The position numbers and the translations under genes are program-made. A model generated the notes under the pieces. It did not search any database. It was not told the origin of the DNA and saw only the letters and a list, made by a program, of their open reading frames with translations. From the NCBI GenBank assembly GCA_963755435.1, contig CAVWJX010000007.1:124001-188000 (forward strand): a DNA stretch of 64,000 nucleotides, given 5' to 3'. Positions 1-8,373 of the stretch are shown here, in pieces; the stretch's first letter is position 1; the number at the start of each line of letters is the position of its first letter. The DNA is from AP-15 sp963755435. Its GTDB lineage: Bacteria > Pseudomonadota > Alphaproteobacteria > ATCC43930 > CGMCC-115725.

Positions 1-2
1 CG

Positions 3-278
3 CTCTCGCCGCTGACCGCGCGTCCGCGCAAGTCGCTCGACGATCGGGAGTGGGAGGCACTGCGCGCATCTTGTCCGCCGCGCCTGGGCGAGCGTCCGAT
101 CGATCTCGCGGTGGCCGAGCGCCTGTTGGACGACCCGGCTCTCTATAGCCAGGCGACGCACCTGATCACCGCAAACCCGAGCCTCGCGGCGCGGCCGGTC
201 GGCACGGCGCCGGCGTCGACCCGGCCTTCCTTGACAGGGGCCGCCGGAGCGCTATCTTCGGATATCCGCAATCCCTGA
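3..278 (+). CDS. C-terminal part of an unrecognised protein (cut by window start)
   Basis: An open frame enters from the left edge and stops with TGA at 276-278, giving about 91 residues. The readable part contains SLDDREWEALRA and ERPIDLAVAERLLDD, an acidic, helix-like stretch, followed by an Ala/Pro/Thr-rich tail. It ends 16 bases before rpmG on the same strand, so the two may share a transcript. I do not recognise the family. The only support is the open frame, plausible codon use and position, so the call is tentative and the true start lies outside the window. Confidence 0.45.
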   Translation, partial: LSPLTARPRKSLDDREWEALRASCPPRLGERPIDLAVAERLLDDPALYSQATHLITANPSLAARPVGTAPASTRPSLTGAAGALSSDIRNP

Positions 279-294
279 CCCCGGGGTCGCCAAC

Positions 295-462
295 ATGGCC
301 AAGACCAGCACCGTTTTGATCAAACTCGTCAGCAGCGCCGACACTGGCTTTTATTATGTAACCAAGAAAAACCCGCGGACCAAGACCGCCAAGCTGGAAT
401 TGAAAAAGTTCGATCCGGTAGCGCGCAAGCACGTCCTGTTCAAAGAGGCCAAGATTAAATAG
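295..462 (+). CDS. rpmG: 50S ribosomal protein L33
   Basis: This 55-residue protein is too short for many ORF callers but is a clear L33. It starts MAKTSTVLIKLVSSADTGFY and continues with the family pattern YVTKKNPRTKTAKLELKKFDP and the end KHVLFKEAKIK. L33 is a small basic protein of the large ribosomal subunit near the E site. No zinc-binding Cys pairs are present, so this is the zinc-independent form usual in proteobacteria. The ATG at 295 is the only start that fits the family length. Confidence 0.97.
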   Translation: MAKTSTVLIKLVSSADTGFYYVTKKNPRTKTAKLELKKFDPVARKHVLFKEAKIK

Positions 463-532
463 GCGGAGACCTCCTCCCTCCCTGTTCAGACCGACACCGG
501 AACCCGTTCGACCCGCCGCGGCCAAAAGCCGT

Positions 533-562
533 GGACTCGCCGGGACCAGCCCGGCGATGACG
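533..562. repeat. Short REP-like palindrome
   Basis: An imperfect inverted repeat of the form CGCCGGGACCAGCCCGGCGATGAC lies in the spacer between rpmG and the convergent lipoprotein gene. Its arms are GCCGGG and CCCGGC. It resembles the elements at 2983-3010 and 23321-23348 in ending with CCGGC-N-RTGAC, so the three look like one family of intergenic palindromes. The remaining 463-677 spacer shows nothing else. Confidence 0.5.
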
Positions 563-677
563 GAGACAGAGCGGCGTTGGGCGGGTCTCTATCGGAGCCA
601 ATGCGCCAGGCAGCCCTTCACCAAGCGCTGCGCGGCGGAGCGAGTCTGGTGTGTGCCTGCTTGGGGGATGGTGGCGC

Positions 678-1058
678 TCAGGGCCAGCCCCACGGCCCCC
701 AATCCCAATTTTCCTGATTCATGATCGCCGTCATTTCCTGCTGGCTGGCGATCTGCCGGGCGAAGACTTCCTGCTTGTAGGCGTCCCAGTTCTGCTGGTT
801 GCCGAGGTAGAGGCAGTTGCAATCGAGCGGGTCGGCGTAGAGGTAAACGAGATTGCCGTCTCTGACGCGGGTGACGAAACGGTTGGCCGGCAGCATCCGC
901 ATCGCCGCGATGCGATGCGGCGAATCGGCCGGCCGCACTTGGAACCCGGCGGCGGCCAGCAGGTCTTCCTTTTGCCCGACCTGCTGCTGCGGGCTGACGC
1001 ACCCGGCGACGGCCAGCAGCGCCGCGGCGACGACGCCGAGACGAGTTGATCTATTCAC
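678..1058 (-). CDS. Small outer-membrane lipoprotein, function unknown
   Basis: This 126-residue protein has a lipoprotein signal peptide: basic start MNRSTRLG, a hydrophobic core and the lipobox LAVAGC, with Cys20 the predicted lipidation site. The mature part is about 107 residues and contains CNCLYLGNQQNWDAYK and a tryptophan-rich end NWDWGPWGWP. The start is GTG at 1058, preceded by a good ribosome site (GGGAGAATTCGG). Similar short lipoproteins occur in proteobacteria without a known role. It stands alone, convergent with rpmG and downstream of the ClC gene on the same strand. Confidence 0.75.
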   Translation of the reverse strand: MNRSTRLGVVAAALLAVAGCVSPQQQVGQKEDLLAAAGFQVRPADSPHRIAAMRMLPANRFVTRVRDGNLVYLYADPLDCNCLYLGNQQNWDAYKQEVFARQIASQQEMTAIMNQENWDWGPWGWP

Positions 1059-1134
1059 CCGAATTCTCCCGATATCTGTTCATAGACTGTAGGCGCGCCG
1101 GACCGGCCGACGCAACACGGCAGGGTGCTGGAGT

Positions 1135-2829
1135 TCAGCTTCTGCAGGCGCGGGCGACGCCGACCGGCCGGCCGTTCTGCGGGTCGACTATCGGCACTGG
1201 CACACCGTTTGCGGACGCCGCGCGCCGTGCGATCTCGCTACCGGCGGCCGATGACGGCACCGCGGTGATCGGCACGGCGAAGTCGGCGGCGGTAGCGATC
1301 GCCAGGAGCGGGCTCGGCACGGCATGCCCGGACAGCGGCTTGCGCGGTATGGCGCCGACGAGGCGGCCGGTTTCGTCGACCACCAGGAGCGGCTGGGTTT
1401 GGTCGCTGCTGCGAACCAGTATTGCCAGAACCTCGACCCCGGAGGCAGCGGCGGAGACCACGTCGAACCGGTCTGAGATGACGTCCTCGAGGCCGGTCGG
1501 AGCCAACGGCACGGGATCGCGCGCGCGCTCGCGGCCGCTATGGATCCGGGCGGAATAGATCGAGCGCGGATCGAGCCACCGCGCGACCAGCACGGCGCCG
1601 GCCAACGCCAGCATCAGCGGCACCAGCATGGCATCGACGCGATGGGTCAATTCGGCGATCAACACCAGGGCCGAGACCGGCCCGGCGGTGGTCGCCGCCA
1701 GCATCGCGCCGGCGGCGATGATGGCGTAGCTGCCGGCCGGCGCCCCCGGCCACAGCCAAGCCCAGGCATGGCCGAGCACGCCGCCGAGCAGCGCGCCATA
1801 GGTCAAGGTCGGGGTGAACAGCCCGCCGGGGCCGCCGCTGCCGAGGCAGCCGGCGGTCGCCACCGGCTTCAGCAGGAACAGCGCGAGCAGCAGCGGCAGG
1901 CTGACTTGGCCGAGAAAGGCCTGCTGAACCGTATCCTTGCCATTGCCGAGCAGCTGCGGAAACGGCAGGGCGAGCAGGCCGAGCGCGGCGAAGACGATGA
2001 GAGGTGCGGCCAGCCGCGACCGGCCGGCCGGCTTTTGCCTGTCGGACCAGGCGATCAGCCGCACATAAGCCGCGGCGGCAATGCCGATGAGCGGCCCGGC
2101 CAGGATCGCCCAGACCGCGGCTTGCGCCGAAAAGCCGTAGCTCGGGATCGCGTAGGTGGGGAGGTTTGGCAGCATCAGCCAGGACACCGCGGTGGCGATC
2201 AAGGACACCGTCATCGCCGGCAGCACCAGCGGCAAGGCCAGGGTTCCGAGCAGCACCTCGAGCGCAAACAACGCGCCGCCGAGCGGCACGTTGTAGACCG
2301 CGGCAACGCCGCCGCCGGCGCCGCACGCGGCCAGCAGCCGCCGCTCCGGCGGCGACAACCGGGCCCACTCGGCCAAGATGCTGGCGACCACCGCGCCGAG
2401 CTGCTTGGGTGCCGCTTCGCGTCCGAGCGAGGCGCCGAGGCCGACGATGACGATCGACAGCACCGCCTTGATGCTGGTCGCGATCGCCGCGACCCGGCCC
2501 GAGTGAAACCAGATCGCCTCGGCGAGTTCGCCGCCGCCGTGGCCGCCGGTGGTCGATCGGGCGAGCCAGCGGTAGAGGCCGACGATCAGCCCGGCGCCAA
2601 CCAGCACGCCGATCCGCTGCGCCGCACTGGTGCGCTCGACCGCGGCGAGGAAAGTCCCCGCCTGGTAGCTCCAGGCCAGGTGCTGCACCGCACGCAGCAG
2701 CCGCATCAGCGCGCCGCCGCCTAGACCCGCGCCGACGCCGGTCAACAGCGCCAATCCCCAAAAACGCGCAGACAGGCCGCCCGAGCCGGCGCCGAGGTTG
2801 AGGTTGGGTTGTGGCGGGACTGGCGGCAT
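1135..2829 (-). CDS. ClC-family chloride channel / H+/Cl- exchanger with CBS region
   Basis: This 564-residue membrane protein carries the voltage-gated chloride channel fold. About ten hydrophobic segments span residues 20-430. The family signatures are visible: ASLGREAAPKQLGA corresponds to the GREGP anion-binding loop (Pro in fourth place replaced) and GGPGGLFTPTLTYGALLG is the GxFxP loop. After residue 440 comes a hydrophilic part that looks like a CBS pair (ISDRFDVVSAAASGVEVLAILV and PLLVVDETGRLVGAIPR), probably a nucleotide-sensing regulatory module. The anion pathway resembles the ClcB-type subgroup, and I cannot tell channel from exchanger. It is monocistronic as far as the spacing shows. 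Confidence 0.9.
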   Translation of the reverse strand: MPPVPPQPNLNLGAGSGGLSARFWGLALLTGVGAGLGGGALMRLLRAVQHLAWSYQAGTFLAAVERTSAAQRIGVLVGAGLIVGLYRWLARSTTGGHGGGELAEAIWFHSGRVAAIATSIKAVLSIVIVGLGASLGREAAPKQLGAVVASILAEWARLSPPERRLLAACGAGGGVAAVYNVPLGGALFALEVLLGTLALPLVLPAMTVSLIATAVSWLMLPNLPTYAIPSYGFSAQAAVWAILAGPLIGIAAAAYVRLIAWSDRQKPAGRSRLAAPLIVFAALGLLALPFPQLLGNGKDTVQQAFLGQVSLPLLLALFLLKPVATAGCLGSGGPGGLFTPTLTYGALLGGVLGHAWAWLWPGAPAGSYAIIAAGAMLAATTAGPVSALVLIAELTHRVDAMLVPLMLALAGAVLVARWLDPRSIYSARIHSGRERARDPVPLAPTGLEDVISDRFDVVSAAASGVEVLAILVRSSDQTQPLLVVDETGRLVGAIPRKPLSGHAVPSPLLAIATAADFAVPITAVPSSAAGSEIARRAASANGVPVPIVDPQNGRPVGVARACRS

Positions 2830-2982
2830 TAGCGGCTCGGCCGCCGATATGTCACCCGATCCGATGGCCGCACGGTTCCGCCGACCCGATTACCGGCTCG
2901 CTTGAAGCGTTGATCTTTCGCGGTCATCACCAGGCTCGTCCCGGAGATCGGCGCCTTTCGCCGACCCTGATCGGGGCATGTG

Positions 2983-3010
2983 GATGGCCGGAACAAGTCC
3001 GGCCGTGACG
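2983..3010. repeat. Short REP-like palindrome
   Basis: The palindrome GATGGCCGGAAC-AAGTCCGGCC-GTGACG (arms GGCCGGA/TCCGGCC) lies in the 226-base spacer between the ClC gene and the next minus-strand gene. It is nearly the same as 23321-23348. The rest of the spacer has a partial similar inverted repeat near 2920-2960 and no ORF I would defend. Confidence 0.55.
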
Positions 3011-3055
3011 AGGCGAGGGACTTAGGCTCGCGACTTGCGGCCCGACCCTGGGTAC

Positions 3056-4108
3056 TCACGGCGCGATCGGTCGAGGATCGATAGTCGCCGGAGCGGCGGC
3101 GAGTTCGGGCGCGGGCGGCTGCGGGGTCAGGACCACACGCAGCAGGGTCAGGTGCCCGTGAAAGGCCGGGCGCTCGGTTGACAGCATCAGCTCGATCGGC
3201 CGGTCGGGCAGGTCGGCGAGCGCCACGGTCAGGCTGGTTTCGAACACCCCGCCCCGGCCGGGATGGATCAGGGTGCGAGCGCCGCCGGCATTGGCCTCGA
3301 CGACAAAGCCGTGCTCGGCGGCATCCGGCGAGATGTCGACCCTGACCGACACCGACCAGATTGCCGGCGGCAGCATGATCTGCGGGCCGCGCAACAGACA
3401 CCGTGCCCGGCCGGTGATGTCGACGCCCTCGGTGGCGGGTAGCTGCGGACGGTCGTTGACCACGAACAGCTCGGGGCCCCAGGCGATCGCTCCGAGATCG
3501 CCCGCCGGATCGGCAAGACCGGGGCCGAGGGCGCCCTCGGCGAGCGCCCGTTCGCCCGGCGCGAGGGCCTCGCGCCAGGCCGCCGATGTCGCCGGACCCA
3601 CCGCGGCAGCGCCGGCGACGCCGCCCGGCCCCGCCACGCCGCCAAGGCCGAGACCGCCGCCGTCGCCGCTGCACAGCCCGAGATGCGCGGCGATCCGTTT
3701 CGCCGCGGTCAGTGGATCGTCGCTGCGGGCATCGAGCACCAGCGCCCCCGGCATTGCGGCAAAAGAGCCGAGCGCGGCGCAGCTGCTGGCGACCAGCCGG
3801 GTGGCCGCCGCGAGCCCCAGCCCGCGCCGGGCGACCAGATCGGCGAGCGCCGCCCACGGGTCGTCGCGCACCACGACGAACGGCCGGCCGGTCCCGGCCA
3901 GCGCCCGCCTGATCCGGCCGCCCGGATGGCGTGCGGCAACGACGCCATGCGCGGTGCCGCCGCTGTGCAGCAGGCTGTGGGTGACCTCCTCAAAGGTGTT
4001 GGCGGCGATCAATGCGGACGAGCCGAAGGCCTGCTGCACGAGCCGGGTCGCCGCAACCTCGCAGCGTTCGGCAAAGCGGCCCGGCAGACCGATCACGAAG
4101 AACAGCAT
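3056..4108 (-). CDS. Unknown protein, member A of a divergent paralogous pair
   Basis: This 350-residue protein begins MLFFVIGLPGRFAERCEVAA. I do not recognise a family. It is clearly homologous to the product of the divergent gene at 4389-5442: both share IGLP-RFAE at the start, then ANTFEEV/ANTLEEI, FAAMPGALVL/YAAMPGALVL, WREA, VDITGRAR/IDVAGPVR, LLRGPQIMLPP/LLFGPYLTLPP and a C-terminal beta-rich half. The N-terminal 150 residues look alpha/beta and could be a degenerate sulfotransferase or P-loop-like fold, but no P-loop motif is present. No signal peptide is convincing. A glycine-rich linker sits near residues 147-170. FkbM and sulfotransferase neighbours suggest a role in surface glycan or glycolipid modification, which is inference. 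Confidence 0.75.
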   Translation of the reverse strand: MLFFVIGLPGRFAERCEVAATRLVQQAFGSSALIAANTFEEVTHSLLHSGGTAHGVVAARHPGGRIRRALAGTGRPFVVVRDDPWAALADLVARRGLGLAAATRLVASSCAALGSFAAMPGALVLDARSDDPLTAAKRIAAHLGLCSGDGGGLGLGGVAGPGGVAGAAAVGPATSAAWREALAPGERALAEGALGPGLADPAGDLGAIAWGPELFVVNDRPQLPATEGVDITGRARCLLRGPQIMLPPAIWSVSVRVDISPDAAEHGFVVEANAGGARTLIHPGRGGVFETSLTVALADLPDRPIELMLSTERPAFHGHLTLLRVVLTPQPPAPELAAAPATIDPRPIAP

Positions 4109-4388
4109 TCAGCACCACAGCGGCCCGCTCGCGTGAAGTCCTAGCGGAACTCGGGCGCAGGTGTCGAGAGCCGCCGGCCGCGTGGGATCGATCCTTGACC
4201 GCGCCCGGGTTGCCGGCCATGTTGCCTGGTCTCGGGCGAGGCGCCGGCACGCCCGGCGGCGACGGCCATGCGCTGGCGGCGGTGGGGCCGAGGTTTGGCG
4301 GCGCGCCGCGTTGGCTTGGCGAAGGAGTGCTACATCGCGGCCTGCCCGACGAAATTATCTCGAGCGAGACGACGCTGGTCCAGCTGCA

Positions 4389-5442
4389 ATGATTTATTCT
4401 GTCGATTGGTCTGCCGAGCCGGTTCGCCGAATGGTGCGACGGCATGATCTGCGCGCTGCTGCACGCAGCGGGAGAGCGCTTCGAGGCGGTCGGCGCCAAC
4501 ACCCTGGAAGAGATCGCTCTGGCGGTGATCAATTCCGCGGCGCCGCGGCTGGTCATCGGCGCGCGTCAGCCGACCGACGAGCTGCGCAACGCGCTTATTC
4601 GGGCCGGCAGCCGCTTTGTCATGGCGCTCGACGACCCACACGCGGCTTATGGCAATCTCTTGACCCGGCACCGATACGACTGGAAGGAAGCGGTGCGGGC
4701 CGTCGCCGGCAGCTGCGCCGCGGTGATGAGCTATGCGGCGATGCCGGGTGCGCTGGTGCTGCGCGCCGACCGGGAAGGCAAGGACCCGCTCGCCACGGTG
4801 ACGGCGATCGCCCGCTGGCTCGACCTGGCGGTGGCGTCGGCCGACATTGCCGCGTTGGTCGAGGAGCACGCCGAGCCGGGCGGCGCTGCAGCCCAGGACC
4901 GCGACCACGACTGGCGCGAGGCGATCTCGGCGGCGGACCGCGCCGTGGTCGATGGCGCGCTCAGCGGCTATGTCGATTATTTCCGCGGCGCCGGCCTCGG
5001 CCAGATGCTGTGGGCGCGGGATTTGTTTTTTGTCGGCGATGCTCCGGAGCTGGCGGCCACCGAGACGATCGATGTCGCGGGGCCGGTCCGCAACCTGTTA
5101 TTCGGGCCGTATCTGACCCTGCCGCCGGGAGAGTGGGCTGCGACGGTGGTGCTGGCGGTCTCGAAGCTCGCTGCCGATATCAGCTACAGCGTCGAGATCC
5201 TGTCCGGTGCGGCCTGCCTGTGCCTCGGCCGGGGGACGATCCAGCCGCGCGGCGAAGGGGTATGCGAGGCCACGATCGAGTTTACCGTCGCCGAGGCGAC
5301 CGAACAGCCGATTGCGTTGCGCGTCGCCAATTTGCGCTTCGCCTTTGGCGGGCGCCTGGCGCTGGCTCACGTCGCAGTGTCGCCGCGAGTGAAGCCGCGG
5401 CCCTATATCCCGGCCGAGCTGACCGCGGCGCTGGGGTTGTGA
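4389..5442 (+). CDS. Unknown protein, member B of the paralogous pair (N-terminal frame disrupted)
   Basis: The product is paralogous to that of 3056-4108. The open frame runs from 4393 to the TGA at 5440-5442 and reads FILSIGLPSRFAEWCDG before the first in-frame ATG at 4444. That stretch matches the paralog's start (MLFFVIGLPGRFAERCE), so starting at 4444 would cut conserved sequence. An ATG at 4389 is one base out of frame. Removing one T from the TTT at 4393-4395 gives MIILSIGLPSRFAE, the same length as the paralog. So the gene either carries a one-base insertion in codon 2-3, uses a rare start (ATT 4396 or CTG 4399), or has a sequencing error. The 280 bases between the two divergent genes hold no other ORF I trust. 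Confidence 0.7.
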
Positions 5443-5548
5443 GGCGGCGCGGTCGGCCAGGTGCGCCGCCGGCGCCGGGGTTTGGGCTGACCGGCCCGAG
5501 GCCGGAAAGCTCGCCGGCGCAGAGCCATGGCCGCTATGGCCGGCGGCG

Positions 5549-6883
5549 ATGAGATTTTTGCAGTGGCGCGGTGGGCGGCGCGTGAACGGCGAGGCGCGCG
5601 CCATCGCAGCGCCGCCGGAGCGCCCGGCCGAGCCGGAGGCGGGGCTCGCGGCGGTGGGCCAGCGGCTCGACCGCATCGAGACGACGCTCGAGCGGGTGTG
5701 GGGCGACCTCGACTTTATCCGCAACCGGCTCAGCTGCTACATCGGCGACGGCATCGCTTTGACCTACCTGCTCGATCAGACGCCGATGTTCGTCAACTGC
5801 AACGATTTCGGATGCCCGGTCAACCTGATCGACGGCGGCCGCTACGAGGAGGAAAACCTCGACGTGCTGCTGAGCTTCGTGACCCCCGACACCGTCTTTG
5901 TCGATGTTGGCGCCAATGTCGGGTTCTATACCGTGGAGATCGCCCGCCGGCTTTCCGGCACTGGCCGGGTTTATGCGTTCGAGCCTCACCCCAAACTGAT
6001 CGAGCTGTTGCGGCGCAATGCGTTTGTGAACGGGCTGGCGCCGGTGGTCAGCGACTTCCCGTTTGCGCTCTCGGATCATAACGGGCCGGCTGATCTGCAA
6101 TACCCGCTCGGTCATTTGGGCGGCGGGCAGGTGTCGGCACCAGGCCAAATCGCCGGCCACGCTGTTGCCGGTCATAGCGTTGTTAGATCCGAGTTAAAAA
6201 AGCTCGACGATGTGCTCGGCCGGGATTTCCGCTGCGACCTGGTCAAAATCGATGTCGAAGGCCACGAACTCAACGTCCTCGAGGGCATGCGCGAAATCGT
6301 CGGCAACTCGCCGCGGATCAAGATCCTGTTCGAAAAGCTGGTGCCCAAGATCGGCAACGAGACCGATCTCGAGCAATATTTCGCGGCGCAGGGTTTCGCG
6401 CTCTATGCGGTCGGCGCCGACGCTTCGCTCGCCGAACTCGCCGAGGGCGGTTTGCGCGATTGGGGCGGGTACGCGCTGGCGGCGCCGCGCGGGGTGATCG
6501 ACGGCGAGGCGCTGAACCGGTCGCGATTTTCGATCTACGCCAAGCAATTGTGGCGCCGTCCGACAGTCTCTGCGACCGATGCGGCGGCGGCCGATGGGCA
6601 TTACCGCGCGAGCGCCGGCGCCCTGTTGTTTCACGGCCCCTACTGGTTCCTGAAGCGCGGCCGGTGGCGGTTCAAGCTGCACGGCCGGGTTCGCGGCGCG
6701 GTGAAGTTTTCGCTGTTGGAGCGGTTTGGCTACCCGGTTTCAAGCTTCAACCTGGAGGCCGGCCAGAGCGAGCAGGTCCTGGTATTGCGCCGCGACCTGG
6801 TGCATTTCGAGTGCGCAGCCTACGCCGCCAGCAGCGATGCCGAGATCGAAATTGACCGGATCGACTTCATCCGCGAGGGCTAG
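5549..6883 (+). CDS. FkbM-family SAM-dependent methyltransferase
   Basis: This 444-residue protein has an FkbM methyltransferase domain at about residues 100-290. VFVDVGANVGFYTVEIARR is motif I for S-adenosylmethionine, YAFEPHPKLIELLRRN is motif II and LVKIDVEGHELNVLEGM is the FkbM signature. An N-terminal segment (residues 20-60) has a short coiled coil (AAVGQRLDRIETTLERV) often seen in glycan-linked FkbM proteins. A C-terminal domain of about 110 residues after the methyltransferase (from HYRASAGALLFHGPYW) looks like an all-beta accessory module. FkbM enzymes O-methylate sugars or polyketides. The next gene, a sulfotransferase, begins one base after this stop, so they are likely co-expressed. 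Confidence 0.88.
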   Translation: MRFLQWRGGRRVNGEARAIAAPPERPAEPEAGLAAVGQRLDRIETTLERVWGDLDFIRNRLSCYIGDGIALTYLLDQTPMFVNCNDFGCPVNLIDGGRYEEENLDVLLSFVTPDTVFVDVGANVGFYTVEIARRLSGTGRVYAFEPHPKLIELLRRNAFVNGLAPVVSDFPFALSDHNGPADLQYPLGHLGGGQVSAPGQIAGHAVAGHSVVRSELKKLDDVLGRDFRCDLVKIDVEGHELNVLEGMREIVGNSPRIKILFEKLVPKIGNETDLEQYFAAQGFALYAVGADASLAELAEGGLRDWGGYALAAPRGVIDGEALNRSRFSIYAKQLWRRPTVSATDAAAADGHYRASAGALLFHGPYWFLKRGRWRFKLHGRVRGAVKFSLLERFGYPVSSFNLEAGQSEQVLVLRRDLVHFECAAYAASSDAEIEIDRIDFIREG

Positions 6884-6884
6884 G

Positions 6885-8225
6885 TTGCCAGGTGCGAGCG
6901 GTGGCGCACCGGCGCCCGATCCCGGCGCGGACGGCCCGGTCTATTTCCTGCTGCACATCCCCAAGACTGCGGGACAGACGATCCAGGTTCATCTCGCGCG
7001 GCATTGCGCGCCGGGGGTGTTTTGGCAGTCCCGCCGCACCTTGCGTCCAGCGCGCCGCGCCGCGCCCGGCGAGCTTCCCGATTTACGCCAGGCAAGGGTG
7101 ATTTCGGGGCATCACATCGGCCGCTCGATGGAAACGCTGTTCGCCGGCCGCGAGATTCGCCGCATCGTGCTGCTGCGCGATCCGCTCGAACTGCAAATCT
7201 CGCTCTACAACTGGCAGATGATGGACAATCTGGCCAAGGGGCTTGGGACCTACGGGTTTGCGTTGCATCAGCGGGCGCTGCCGCGCGATTTCATCGCTCA
7301 TTTTCTGCTGTCGCGGTGGCTGGAGATCCCGTGGCGGGCGCTGTTGGCGACGACCGAGGCGAACAAGCACGAGATGCTGAACCGGATGCTGGCCGGCTTC
7401 TGGTTTGTCGGCGGCCACGCCGATTGCGACCGGCTGATCGAGGTGCTCGGCCGCGACCTCGGCATTCCGCCGGCGGCACCGCGGCGCAACAGCTCGGCCG
7501 AATTGCAGGGGCGGACCGGATGGCGGCTGTTGACCGCGGAGGATCTGCCGGCGTCGGCGCGCCAGGCGTTCCGCGCCCATAACCGGCTCGATCAGGCGCT
7601 GTGGCAGGATTGGCGCCGCGCCGGCTTCGCCGCAGCATCGGTGCGGCCGCAGCCCGGTCAATCGGGTCAGAGCAGTGGCTTTCTAGGCCACGAGCTGGTC
7701 CGCCCCTGGTGCCTGCTCGGCCGCTTTGCCGGGCAAGGCTGGGCCTCATGGCGCCGGCCGGGTTGTGGCCCGGTCGTCTCCCGCGGCGATCGCGCCCGCG
7801 ACCTTGGCCAATGGGAACTCGCCGCCCGGCATTACCGGCAGGCGCTGCAGGCGATGCCGAACGCGGCGGCGATCTGGGTTCAGTACGGCCATGCCTTGAA
7901 AGAATCCGGCAACATCGCCGAAGCCGAGGTGGCCTATCGGCGCTCGCTCGTGCTGAGCCCGGATACGGCGGACACGCATCTCCAGCTCGGCCACGCGCTA
8001 AAGCTGCAAGGACGGCTCGGTGAGGCGGCGACCTCCTATCTGCGGGCGGCGGTGCTCGACCCGGCGCGGGACGATCCGCGCGACGAGCTGATCGGCCTCG
8101 GCTGGACAATCGCGCGCATCGAGGAGACACTGGCGGCAGGCGTCCGGGCGATCGAGCGGGTGGAGGAATGCCAAAATCTTGTCATTCCGGGGCGCGGGCG
8201 CCGCCCGCGAACTCGGAACCCATGA
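6885..8225 (+). CDS. Sulfotransferase-like domain fused to TPR repeats
   Basis: The product has about 446 residues. The N-terminal domain has the 5'-phosphosulfate loop of PAPS-dependent sulfotransferases, FLLHIPKTAGQTIQVHL, near residues 20-40, and the 3'-phosphate-binding segment IVLLRDPLELQISLYNWQ. From about residue 298 two to three TPR units follow (GQWELAARHYRQALQAMP and GNIAEAEVAYRRSLVLSP). No ATG or GTG lies near the domain start, so I take TTG 6885, one base after the FkbM stop. An ATG at 6726 would overlap FkbM by 158 bases. The last ~15 residues (VIPGRGRRPRTRNP) are encoded by the repeat at 8181-8302, so the original stop was probably lost when that element arrived. The likely role is sulfation of a surface glycan. 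Confidence 0.75.
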   Translation: MPGASGGAPAPDPGADGPVYFLLHIPKTAGQTIQVHLARHCAPGVFWQSRRTLRPARRAAPGELPDLRQARVISGHHIGRSMETLFAGREIRRIVLLRDPLELQISLYNWQMMDNLAKGLGTYGFALHQRALPRDFIAHFLLSRWLEIPWRALLATTEANKHEMLNRMLAGFWFVGGHADCDRLIEVLGRDLGIPPAAPRRNSSAELQGRTGWRLLTAEDLPASARQAFRAHNRLDQALWQDWRRAGFAAASVRPQPGQSGQSSGFLGHELVRPWCLLGRFAGQGWASWRRPGCGPVVSRGDRARDLGQWELAARHYRQALQAMPNAAAIWVQYGHALKESGNIAEAEVAYRRSLVLSPDTADTHLQLGHALKLQGRLGEAATSYLRAAVLDPARDDPRDELIGLGWTIARIEETLAAGVRAIERVEECQNLVIPGRGRRPRTRNP

Positions 8226-8302
8226 ACACAGGACTGCAAGCATGCGGGAATTCCGGTGTGCTTGGGTTCCGGGCTCGGCCCTTCGGACCGCCCCGGAATG
8301 AC
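8181..8302. repeat. GTCATTCCGG...CCGGAATGAC long palindromic element, copy 1
   Basis: The element is a 122-bp imperfect inverted repeat beginning GTCATTCCGGGGCG and ending CGCCCCGGAATGAC. Each arm holds a smaller hairpin and then a CGGAACCCA-type segment. The left arm overlaps the 3' end of the sulfotransferase-TPR gene. It belongs to the same family as 31689-31830. It has no ORF of its own, so it would be a non-autonomous repeat. Confidence 0.75.
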
Positions 8303-8373
8303 GTCATGGCCGTTTTTCCCGGCTCGCCGGACGATTACAATCGAACGGCGACCCGCAGCAGATCGGCCGGGCA

